Made by a program: the position numbers and the translations under genes. Shown piece by piece: positions 1-5,844 of a DNA stretch of 5,844 nucleotides. Source of the stretch: Holophagales bacterium (lineage in GTDB: Bacteria; Acidobacteriota; Holophagae; Holophagales; Holophagaceae); NCBI GenBank assembly GCA_031256155.1, contig JAIRRD010000142.1:1-5844 (forward strand), read 5' to 3'. The notes under the pieces were generated by a model. That model did not search any database. It was not told where the DNA came from and saw nothing but the letters and a program-made list of their open reading frames with translations. Within the stretch, counting starts at the first letter, position 1, and every line of letters begins with the position of its first letter.

Positions 1-1200
1 GGCAAATATCGTTTCAAGCTGTTGGATAAAAGCACAGGCAAACTCGTATTTTCGCGTGGATTTTGCTCCATCTTTGGCGAATGGGAACTGACACCGGAAG
101 CATCAAAAATCTATAGAACTTTCAGCGAGTCCCTGCGCTTCCCCTGCCCCAGTGCAACCGTAATAGTTGTGCTTGAAAAGCGCGGAGAGTCAAACACGTT
201 TAAAGAAATCTGGCGTACTGAACTTGATCCAAAAGATAATTACGTGCAAACGGCAAAACCGGCAGAGCCCGGTGCATTGCTCACACTGCAAAATAGCGGC
301 GACCCATCCCACAAAGTTGATCTGTTGATTCTTGGCGATGGCTACACGGCAAAAGAGAGGAGCAAGTTTGAACAAGATGCTCGCAAAATGATGGAAGCGC
401 TGTTTGTTCAAGAGCCGTTCAAGAGCCGCCGAAAGGATTTCAATGTATGGGGTCTCTGTCCACCCAGCTCTGAATCCGGCGTTAACAGACCTTCCACAGG
501 TCAGCGGCGCCGTTCCCCGCTTGGGTGTTCTTATGACGCATTTGGCAGTGAGCGATATGTTCTCACATACGAGAACAAAGCTCTCAGGGATATCGCGAGT
601 TTTGCTCCATACGAATTTGTTCAAATATTACTGAACGATAAAATTTACGGCGGCGGAGGTATTTTTGGCCTCTACGGCACTACGAGTATTGACAATGAAT
701 TTGCCTCATACATTTTTGTACATGAATTTGGCCATCATTTTGCTGGTTTGGCCGATGAATACTACTCATCAGGCGTTGCTTATCAATCTTCCGCCGACAG
801 ACCAGAACCCTGGGAGCCCAATGTCACCGCAAATCCATTGCAGCCAAAATGGAGCGCATTGTTGACTCCCAACGTACCCCTTCCAACACCCTGGAAAAAA
901 GCTGAGTTTGAAGCACTGAACAATGCCTATCAAACAAGACGAAAAGAAATCAGAGATCAAAACCTTCCTGAATCTGCAATGGAAGCTCACTTCCGCAAAA
1001 ACTCCGCAGATGAAATAACTCTGCTAGGCAAAGACAAATATTCAGGCCGCGTAGGCGCTTTTGAGGGAGCACATTATGAAGCCACAGGTTATTACCGTCC
1101 TCAGATTGATTGCATCATGTTCGCACGCAACCCTGTCCCCTTTTGCGCCACATGTCAAAAAGCTATTAATGACATGATTACTTTTCACATCAGCAAATAA
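1..1200 (+). CDS. M64-family (IgA-peptidase-like) zinc metallopeptidase, 5' end missing
   Basis: The frame is open from base 1, so the gene begins upstream of the window; the TTG at 22 is only the first start-like codon inside it. The visible 399 residues begin in what looks like the M64 N-terminal domain (FSRGFCSIFGEWELTPEA). The active site follows at window codons 241-254, HEFGHHFAGLADEY, which fits the M64 signature HExxHxxxGxxDEY: H241 and H245 as zinc ligands, E242 as catalytic base and D252 as probable third ligand. A Cys-rich C-terminal segment, CIMF followed by FCATC, is also typical of the family. Members are generally exported or surface-attached; any signal peptide would lie in the missing part, so location is inferred. 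The substrate is unknown, and the IgA-protease name comes from a founding member and should not be transferred. The stop lies 8 bases before hydG, suggesting a shared transcript and possible translational coupling. Confidence 0.9.
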   Translation, partial: GKYRFKLLDKSTGKLVFSRGFCSIFGEWELTPEASKIYRTFSESLRFPCPSATVIVVLEKRGESNTFKEIWRTELDPKDNYVQTAKPAEPGALLTLQNSGDPSHKVDLLILGDGYTAKERSKFEQDARKMMEALFVQEPFKSRRKDFNVWGLCPPSSESGVNRPSTGQRRRSPLGCSYDAFGSERYVLTYENKALRDIASFAPYEFVQILLNDKIYGGGGIFGLYGTTSIDNEFASYIFVHEFGHHFAGLADEYYSSGVAYQSSADRPEPWEPNVTANPLQPKWSALLTPNVPLPTPWKKAEFEALNNAYQTRRKEIRDQNLPESAMEAHFRKNSADEITLLGKDKYSGRVGAFEGAHYEATGYYRPQIDCIMFARNPVPFCATCQKAINDMITFHISK

Positions 1201-1208
1201 GAATCAAA

Positions 1209-2645
1209 ATGTACGATATTCTTTCCAGCAACGCCAACAGTTTTATAAATGACCATGAAGTAATAATGTCATTGGATGAAGGTAAATTGCTTGCGACTGA
1301 TCCCAAAGCTGTTGCCTCTATTCTCAAAAGAGCAAAAACATTTAAAGGCCTAAATCACCGTGAAGCCGCTGTATTAATGCAAGTAACAGACCCTGATGTT
1401 TTAGAAAAAATTTATGCGCTGGCAAAACACATTAAAGAACATATTTATGGCCGCAGGATTGTAATTTTCGCACCTCTCTATTTATCTGATTATTGTATAA
1501 ATAATTGTTCTTATTGTGGGTACAGCTCAAAAAATAAAAATCCTCAGCGCCACAGACTTACACAGGAACAATTAAAGAAAGAAGTGCAAATTTTAGAAAA
1601 ATTAGGTCATAAACGACTTGCGCTTGAAACAGGTGAAGACCCAATTAATTGTCCAATTGATTACATCATTGAATGCATTCAAACTATATATAGTCTTAAA
1701 TGCGAAAACGGTGCTATAAGGCGTGTCAATATAAACATAGCCGCAACAAGCATAGAAAATTACTATCGTTTAAAAGAAGCCTCTATCGGCACATACATTC
1801 TTTTTCAGGAAACATATCACAAACCCACGTATTTAAATGCCCATCCGCAAGGCCCAAAACACAATTATGAATGGCACACTGAAGCCCACGACCGAGCTAT
1901 GACCGCCGGTATTGATGATGTTGGCGTTGGTGTGTTATATGGTTTGTACGACTGGAAATATGACACCACAGCAATGCTGATGCACGCAGAACACCTTGAA
2001 GCAATTCACGGCGTAGGCCCACACACCATTTCAGTGCCGCGTTTGCGCGCAGCCACTGGAATGACACAGGAAAGCTTTCCCTATTTAGTGTCTGACGACC
2101 ATTTCAAACAGTTGGTTGCGGTATTGCGTTTAGCCGTGCCATATGCGGGAATGATTCTCACCACAAGGGAATCGCCCGATTTTCGTAATGAAATGATCAA
2201 TTTAGGCATATCGCAAGTCAGTGCCGGTTCCTGCACAGGTGTTGGCGGTTATGCCAGTTCAATCAAGCTGGAAAAGAAAACAGATGGTGGTACTCCTTTG
2301 GTTCAATTTGAACCCGAAGACCAACGCTCGCCCATTGAGATTTTGAAAGGCTTATTGAAAGGCGGCTACATACCAAGTTACTGCACAGCTTGTTACCGCG
2401 AAGGCCGCACCGGTGATCGCTTTATGCAGTTGGCAAAATCGGGTCGGATTGCAAATGTCTGTCAAGTCAACGCTATTTTGACGCTACAGGAATACATTGA
2501 CGACTATGGCGACCACGAATTGAAAGAACTCGGCGAGATAGCCATCCAGCGTGAAATTGACCTGATGTCTAACAAAAAAACCAAGGGAAAAACAGTAGAA
2601 GCGCTGTCGCAAATAAAAAATGGCGCAAGGGACTTGAGAATTTAA
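1209..2645 (+). CDS. hydG: HydG, [FeFe]-hydrogenase H-cluster maturase (radical SAM tyrosine lyase)
   Basis: HydG is a cytosolic radical-SAM enzyme that cleaves L-tyrosine to p-cresol, CO and cyanide and delivers an Fe(CO)2(CN) unit for the 2Fe subcluster of [FeFe]-hydrogenase, working with HydE and HydF. The 478 residues match the usual family length. The radical-SAM cluster motif Cx3CxxC is at C96, C100 and C103 (CINNCSYC). The diagnostic C-terminal motif CX2CX22C, which binds the second FeS cluster carrying the dangler iron, is intact at C392, C395 and C418. This motif separates HydG from the related tyrosine lyase ThiH. Other family-like stretches are NINIAATSIENYYRLKEA, GTYILFQETYHKPTY and GIDDVGVGVLYGLYDWKY. 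The ATG at 1209 is preferred because the residues after it (FINDHEVI) resemble the conserved HydG N-terminus; the ribosome site is weak, and an alternative ATG at 1266 would remove that region. hydE, hydF and the hydrogenase are not in the window. Confidence 0.97.
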   Translation: MYDILSSNANSFINDHEVIMSLDEGKLLATDPKAVASILKRAKTFKGLNHREAAVLMQVTDPDVLEKIYALAKHIKEHIYGRRIVIFAPLYLSDYCINNCSYCGYSSKNKNPQRHRLTQEQLKKEVQILEKLGHKRLALETGEDPINCPIDYIIECIQTIYSLKCENGAIRRVNINIAATSIENYYRLKEASIGTYILFQETYHKPTYLNAHPQGPKHNYEWHTEAHDRAMTAGIDDVGVGVLYGLYDWKYDTTAMLMHAEHLEAIHGVGPHTISVPRLRAATGMTQESFPYLVSDDHFKQLVAVLRLAVPYAGMILTTRESPDFRNEMINLGISQVSAGSCTGVGGYASSIKLEKKTDGGTPLVQFEPEDQRSPIEILKGLLKGGYIPSYCTACYREGRTGDRFMQLAKSGRIANVCQVNAILTLQEYIDDYGDHELKELGEIAIQREIDLMSNKKTKGKTVEALSQIKNGARDLRI

Positions 2646-2652
2646 AATAACT

Positions 2653-2658
2653 CTGGAG
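2653..2658 (+). promoter_or_regulatory. Shine-Dalgarno site for the HD-GYP response regulator
   Basis: CTGGAG lies 9 bases before the GTG at 2668, in the 22-base gap after the hydG stop. It is the strongest ribosome site in the left block and supports the GTG as the true start despite the non-ATG codon. No promoter-like element is evident in this short gap, so the gene is probably read from the upstream transcript. Confidence 0.7.
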
Positions 2659-2667
2659 AATTAAACC

Positions 2668-4254
2668 GTGAAAATTGCGAAAGAAGTTTTAGGTGTGGAA
2701 ACACAGCTACAATCACGGCGAAATTCCAAGTGGAAAATTCTTGTTGTTGACGATGAGCCAGATATAATAAAAATCACCAAAATTAATTTGAAAAATTTCA
2801 ACTATTTGGGTCGTGATTTAGAATTTATTGAAGCCAGATCAGCAAAAGAAGCGCGAAAAAAAATAGAAACCCATCCAGATATCGCAATAGCTATTATAGA
2901 TATAGTAATGGAAACTAATGATGCCGGACTCAGGCTGATTCAGCATATTAGAAATGATCTTTGCAATACAACCATGAGACTAATTATAAGAACCGGGCAG
3001 CCGGATTTGTTTCCTGAAAAAACAATTGTTGACAAATATGACATCAATGATTTTAAGGATAAAGTGGAACTTGGTTCTCAAAAATTGTGGGCAGCCATAA
3101 GATTATCTTTGAAAGAATATAACAATATTATTTCAATCGAAGCAAATAAGTACGCATTGAAACACATTCTTCATGTAACACCACATTTATATAATTTGAA
3201 ATTGAATCATTTAGAAGAGTACTTTCACTGGGTGTTAAACCAATTAATATGCGTATGTCATCTCACCCACACAGGCATGATTTCCACAATAGAAGGAATG
3301 TTGACCACAATTGATGGTAAAGACATTGAAATCCAGGCAAGTGTCGGCGATTTTGAGTTAAATGGTTTTAATCCAAAAAGGCGTGAAGAAATCATTGAAA
3401 CATGTAAGGCTTTTATTTTAGAAGATCGTAAGCCATATGAGCTTAGCACTGGTTCTATCGTGATTCCGCTTAAAACCTCACAACGAATATTTGGTTTTGT
3501 TTACTTGGAATGTTCTGAAGACCTCAAAGAAAGCGACTTTGAATTAGTAAAAATACTGGCAAACCAATGCGCAGCTGGTCTTGATAATTTCAAGCTTCAT
3601 AATGATTTGGAAAAAGCTTATGACCAAGCCATTGATATGCTCGCTGTCATGTCTGAGTTTAAAGACGCAAACATCAGCGGACATATTCGCAGAATCCAGG
3701 AATTAACAAAACGTCTGTCAATATCACTTGGAGTTACTGAATCTGACGTTAATTCATACACAAAAGCCAGCCGACTTCATGACATTGGCAAGGTAGGCAT
3801 TCCCGATTCCGTGATTCATAAACCGGGGCGTTTGACTCAGGATGAATTTGACGTAATAATCAGCCACACCAAAATAGGCGATGAAATATTAAAGAATTTT
3901 CCCGCTCTTGACGTTGCAAGAACAGTTGCACGTTCACACCATGAAAAATGGGACGGCAACGGGTATCCAGATGGATTATGCGGCAAAGAAATTCCTCTTG
4001 TGGCCAGGATAGTATCCGTAGTTGACGTTTTCGATGCGTTAGCAAGTTCACGGCCTTACAAAAAGGCCTGGAGCATGGATAAAATTATTGCCGAACTGGA
4101 ATCCGCCGCAGGATCACAATTTGATCCGATAGTAGTCACAACATTTTTAAAAATTCTCCAGAACGGAGAACTGGACGACCTGATTAAAGAATACGAACAA
4201 ATGCGGACGCAAGACTACAAAGCCGCCTTCTCCTATTTACACCAGAAAGCGTGA
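2668..4254 (+). CDS. Response regulator with REC, DUF3369 and HD-GYP domains; probable c-di-GMP phosphodiesterase
   Basis: This is a 528-residue soluble signalling protein with no membrane segment. Residues about 23-145 form a receiver domain: acidic pair D28/D29, phospho-acceptor D78 (AIIDIVM), T109 and probable lysine K130. Residues about 150-315 match the DUF3369 region usually found between REC and HD-GYP; it looks GAF-like and may sense a ligand. Residues about 325-515 form an HD-GYP domain with H339, the HD pair H371/D372 (HDIGKVGIPD), H400, the H424-P434 motif HHEKWDGNGYP, and D453 in VVDVFDAL. All the expected metal ligands and the GYP signature are present, so hydrolysis of cyclic-di-GMP is likely. 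The trigger would be phosphorylation by a partner histidine kinase, which is not in the window. The start is GTG with a good ribosome site. It follows hydG by 22 bases and is probably co-transcribed. Sampled lines are very AT-rich (13/60 and 17/60 GC at 2761 and 3121). Confidence 0.93.
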   Translation: MKIAKEVLGVETQLQSRRNSKWKILVVDDEPDIIKITKINLKNFNYLGRDLEFIEARSAKEARKKIETHPDIAIAIIDIVMETNDAGLRLIQHIRNDLCNTTMRLIIRTGQPDLFPEKTIVDKYDINDFKDKVELGSQKLWAAIRLSLKEYNNIISIEANKYALKHILHVTPHLYNLKLNHLEEYFHWVLNQLICVCHLTHTGMISTIEGMLTTIDGKDIEIQASVGDFELNGFNPKRREEIIETCKAFILEDRKPYELSTGSIVIPLKTSQRIFGFVYLECSEDLKESDFELVKILANQCAAGLDNFKLHNDLEKAYDQAIDMLAVMSEFKDANISGHIRRIQELTKRLSISLGVTESDVNSYTKASRLHDIGKVGIPDSVIHKPGRLTQDEFDVIISHTKIGDEILKNFPALDVARTVARSHHEKWDGNGYPDGLCGKEIPLVARIVSVVDVFDALASSRPYKKAWSMDKIIAELESAAGSQFDPIVVTTFLKILQNGELDDLIKEYEQMRTQDYKAAFSYLHQKA

Positions 4255-4255
4255 T

Positions 4256-4876
4256 TTATAGCGGTTTCAAACCCCACGCCGCGCAGATATCTTTAGCGAA
4301 ATGGTGATCCCAGGCCCTTTTCCAAACTACAGAACCCTCCGAAATATCAACCGCACGAAGTTTTTCCGTTAATCCAGCTTCCAGGACAGCGCGATCTGGT
4401 CCTAAACTTTCTGCCGCTATTTCTATGAAAGTCCTGTATGCCTCGTGTTCAGAATCCAGATGCTCTAAATAACCCGATGACTCCGGCAAAACCGCGTCAC
4501 ATTTCAGCCGCATCCATGCTTCAAATGCCGCCTTGGCTTTAAAATCAGATTGCAGCGGCTCTTTTACAGAATCCCAAGCGGGAAAATCCACCTTTAGAGC
4601 TTCCCCTGCCCTGGAGAGCGTCTTACGAAATGACATTTCTTTAGCAACATCTTTTCCTAAGTGAGAAAGCGCGACAAAAGCTCTTGGGCGAGGCCGCCTG
4701 GCTCGCCGTTCAAAAAAAACTCCCATAGCAGCAACTAAAACTTCCGCAGGAATACCCGCCTCCGCCCATGCCTTAGCCTGGCGAAAATCCCCAGGAGATA
4801 TAAAAGCCGCACGGCCATGACAGCAGAATGCCCATTCAGCTTCTATCCAACCCCACTCGTCCGAACTGTATTCCAT
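4256..4876 (-). CDS. Hypothetical protein of unknown function, 206 residues, divergent from hsdR
   Basis: I do not recognise this family. The product appears cytosolic: no signal peptide, no hydrophobic membrane segment, and mostly helical composition. Numbered from the ATG at 4876, it has a tryptophan-rich, acidic N-terminus (W8, W10, W15, then the pair C18/C19). A segment around residues 25-55 contains FISPGDFRQAKAWAEAGIP. A strongly basic patch follows (residues 57-65, RRARRPRPR), which could contact nucleic acid. The rest is a charged, Ala- and Glu-rich C-terminal half with more scattered tryptophans. Steady coding character over the full length makes a real gene likely. The start is uncertain: a TTG at 4912 would add 12 residues but lies inside a palindrome, only two bases after a GGAG; the ATG at 4876 lacks a clear ribosome site. 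The 3' end faces the HD-GYP gene with one base between stop codons. Divergence from hsdR hints at a link to restriction or defence, but this is inference only. Confidence 0.75.
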   Translation of the reverse strand: MEYSSDEWGWIEAEWAFCCHGRAAFISPGDFRQAKAWAEAGIPAEVLVAAMGVFFERRARRPRPRAFVALSHLGKDVAKEMSFRKTLSRAGEALKVDFPAWDSVKEPLQSDFKAKAAFEAWMRLKCDAVLPESSGYLEHLDSEHEAYRTFIEIAAESLGPDRAVLEAGLTEKLRAVDISEGSVVWKRAWDHHFAKDICAAWGLKPL

Positions 4877-4895
4877 GCTTTTTATAGTCGCTTTA

Positions 4896-4923
4896 CTTGT
4901 GGAACATAACAATGCTCCACAAG
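4896..4923. repeat. 28-bp imperfect palindrome upstream of the minus-strand gene
   Basis: The arms CTTGTGGA (4896-4903) and TCCACAAG (4916-4923) are perfect 8-base reverse complements. After one mismatched pair (4904/4915) the symmetry continues for three bases (CAT 4905-4907, ATG 4912-4914) around a 4-base AACA centre. No T-run follows on either strand, so it is not an intrinsic terminator. It lies between the candidate minus-strand -10 box and the ATG at 4876, and overlaps the alternative TTG start. It could be an operator for a dimeric regulator, or a hairpin in the minus-strand leader. Confidence 0.7.
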
Positions 4924-4931
4924 CAAATCCC

Positions 4932-4937
4932 AGTATA
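4932..4937 (-). promoter_or_regulatory. Candidate -10 box for the minus-strand hypothetical gene
   Basis: Read on the minus strand this is TATACT, five of six matches to the TATAAT consensus. At 17-base spacing the -35 position is poor, so the promoter is either activator-dependent or wrongly placed. If used, transcription would start near 4925, just ahead of the 28-bp palindrome, and the leader to the ATG at 4876 would be about 50 bases. The -35 zone overlaps the inverted-repeat cluster at 4942-4963. Confidence 0.35.
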
Positions 4938-4941
4938 TCAG

Positions 4942-4998
4942 TTCAACTTTTCAAAGCTGAAGCAAAAATGCCTATAAAAATTTATAGCGCTTCAGCTT
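4942..4998. repeat. Nested and competing inverted repeats between the divergent genes
   Basis: An outer pair of perfect 10-base arms, AAGCTGAAGC (4954-4963) and GCTTCAGCTT (4989-4998), encloses an inner 7-base pair, CTATAAA (4972-4978) and TTTATAG (4981-4987), around a 2-base AA centre. A third arm, TTCAACTTT (4942-4950), is complementary with one mismatch to 4953-4961, so the middle arm can pair either leftward or rightward but not both. On the minus strand that mismatch becomes a G-U wobble. There is no terminator-like T-run. The right arm covers the candidate -35 position of hsdR and the left part covers that of the minus gene, so a bound regulator could affect both. Confidence 0.65.
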
Positions 4999-5019
4999 AT
5001 TAATGCAGCGGGATACAAT
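4991..5019 (+). promoter_or_regulatory. Candidate promoter for hsdR
   Basis: TACAAT at 5014-5019 is a five-of-six match to the -10 consensus. The hexamer 17 bases upstream, TTCAGC (4991-4996), matches the -35 consensus poorly (three of six) and lies inside the right arm of the inverted repeat. Transcription would start near 5026, leaving a leader of about 11 bases before the ATG at 5037, with no purine-rich ribosome site visible in it. Confidence 0.35.
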
Positions 5020-5036
5020 GTTATTTTTAGATAATA

Positions 5037-5844
5037 ATGACACCCGAACAAAAAGCCAGAATCGCAATAGATAAACGGTTGGCCGCCGCCGGGTGGGTAT
5101 TGCAGGACATGCGGGAATTGAACCCCGCTACTTCACTTGGTGTCGCCGTCCGAGAATTTCCCACGGATTCAGGCCCGGCAGACTATTTGTTATTTGTGGA
5201 CAGGAAGCCTGTAGGAGTCATTGAAGCTAAAAAAGCAGAGGAAGGCCAAAACATCACCGTCCACGAATCCCAAACACTGCGCTATGCCGCCAGCGCGAAA
5301 AAATGGGCAGTAAAGGGCAGCCAAATTCGATTTGCCTATGAAGCAACTGATGTACTCACCCGTTTCACGGATTATAGCGATAACGATGCCCGCTCCCGCG
5401 AAGTGTTTTCATTTCACCGCCCAGAGACCATGCGCAACTGGCTGGCAGACGAAACCACACTTCGCAACCGAATGAAAGTATTTCCCCCTTTCGATGACAC
5501 AGGCTTTCGCGGCTGCCAAACCAAAGCGATATTAAACCTTGAGAAGTCATTTAGTTACAATAAACCCCGCGCATTGATTCAGATGGCCACGGGTGCGGGG
5601 AAAACCTACACTGCCATTACGACTATTTATCGCTTATTGAAATTTGCCCGCGCAAAGCGCGTACTATTCCTGGTAGATACAAAAAACCTTGGGAGCCAGG
5701 CCGAAACAGAATTCAGAAGCTACACACCGACCGATGACCAGCGCAGATTTATAGAACTATATGACGTGCGCCGCCTGAAGTCGTCTTCTATTCCTTCATC
5801 AGCCCAAGTGTGCATCAGCACCATTCAGCGTATGTACTCAATCT
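5037..5844 (+). CDS. hsdR: Type I restriction endonuclease subunit R (HsdR), 3' end beyond the window
   Basis: This is the N-terminal 269 residues of the motor and nuclease subunit of a type I restriction-modification complex, which translocates DNA using ATP and cuts unmodified invading DNA. The frame is open from the ATG at 5037 to the window end with no stop. The N-terminal nuclease domain shows the PD-(D/E)xK pattern: D49 in GPADYLLFVD, then E63 and K65 in VIEAKK. The helicase core begins with a Walker A motif, ATGAGKT at 184-190, followed by motif Ia (LFLVDTKNLGSQAETEF, D214) and motif Ib (STIQRMY, residues 261-267). The layout resembles the EcoEI-like HsdR group; that subgroup assignment is tentative because the C-terminal domain is missing. 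The ATG begins MTPEQKARIAIDKRL, a typical start for such proteins, but has no clear ribosome site. hsdM and hsdS are not in view and are expected downstream. Sampled lines are about half GC (31/60 at 5161, 30/60 at 5641). Confidence 0.93.
   Translation, partial: MTPEQKARIAIDKRLAAAGWVLQDMRELNPATSLGVAVREFPTDSGPADYLLFVDRKPVGVIEAKKAEEGQNITVHESQTLRYAASAKKWAVKGSQIRFAYEATDVLTRFTDYSDNDARSREVFSFHRPETMRNWLADETTLRNRMKVFPPFDDTGFRGCQTKAILNLEKSFSYNKPRALIQMATGAGKTYTAITTIYRLLKFARAKRVLFLVDTKNLGSQAETEFRSYTPTDDQRRFIELYDVRRLKSSSIPSSAQVCISTIQRMYSI

Noticed and set aside
190..624. 144-codon open frame on the minus strand
   Set aside because: It lies wholly inside the M64 peptidase gene, which has clear family motifs; the antisense product shows no recognisable domain and has no upstream signals.
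404..990. Small open frames on both strands within the peptidase gene (404-634, 665-865, 769-990)
   Set aside because: All overlap the well-supported M64 coding region and encode low-complexity or unstructured products, as expected of shadow frames.
1209..2645. ThiH or another radical-SAM tyrosine lyase instead of HydG
   Set aside because: The complete C-terminal CX2CX22C motif (C392, C395, C418) and the 478-residue length are HydG traits; ThiH is shorter and lacks this motif.
3258..4051. Two 63-codon minus-strand frames inside the HD-GYP gene
   Set aside because: They are opposite conserved DUF3369 and HD-GYP sequence and have no independent coding evidence.
3682..4220. HD domain considered as a Cas3-type nuclease or a toxin
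   Set aside because: The extended HHE-DGxGYP motif and the upstream REC and DUF3369 domains identify a standard HD-GYP signalling protein; no helicase domain or CRISPR repeats are present.
4240..4275. Possible bidirectional terminator at the convergent junction
   Set aside because: AAAGCG and CGGTTT flank the junction but contain a mismatch, and GGTTTCAAACC has a one-base loop; there is no stable GC-rich stem followed by a T-run on either strand.
5365..5550. 61-codon minus-strand frame
   Set aside because: It lies antisense to the HsdR coding region, between the nuclease motif and Walker A, which is in an uninterrupted frame with clear motifs.

Overview
The window carries five protein-coding regions, two of them cut by its edges, plus one structured divergent intergenic region. 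It suggests an anaerobic or facultatively anaerobic bacterium, probably Gram-negative. The signs are the maturase HydG, which is only useful to a cell with an [FeFe]-hydrogenase, an M64-type metallopeptidase and an HD-GYP response regulator. I cannot assign a phylum from this sequence alone.

Left block (1-4254, plus strand): three tightly spaced same-strand genes, probably one transcript. They are the 3' part of an M64 (IgA-peptidase-like) zinc peptidase, complete hydG 8 bases later, and 22 bases further on a 528-residue response regulator with REC, DUF3369 and HD-GYP domains. HydG makes the Fe(CO)2(CN) unit of the hydrogenase H-cluster from tyrosine. The HD-GYP protein looks catalytically intact as a cyclic-di-GMP phosphodiesterase. 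hydE, hydF and the hydrogenase are not in view. The peptidase as upstream partner is unexpected, so the cluster reads as a mixed operon rather than a standard hyd operon.

Right block (4256-5844): a minus-strand gene of unknown function ends one base from the stop of the HD-GYP gene (convergent, no visible terminator). Beyond it lies a short intergenic region (4877-5036), and then a plus-strand gene that runs off the window and encodes the first 269 residues of a type I restriction endonuclease R subunit (HsdR). Sampled lines in this block are clearly more GC-rich than lines in the HD-GYP gene, so the junction near 4255 may be the edge of an acquired defence segment.

The intergenic region is the most unusual stretch. 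It holds a 28-bp imperfect palindrome (4896-4923), a nested pair of inverted repeats (4954-4998), and a third arm (4942-4950) that competes for the same pairing partner. Candidate -10 boxes point outward in both directions. It could be a shared operator or a folded leader controlling both the unknown gene and hsdR. This is inference from sequence symmetry alone.
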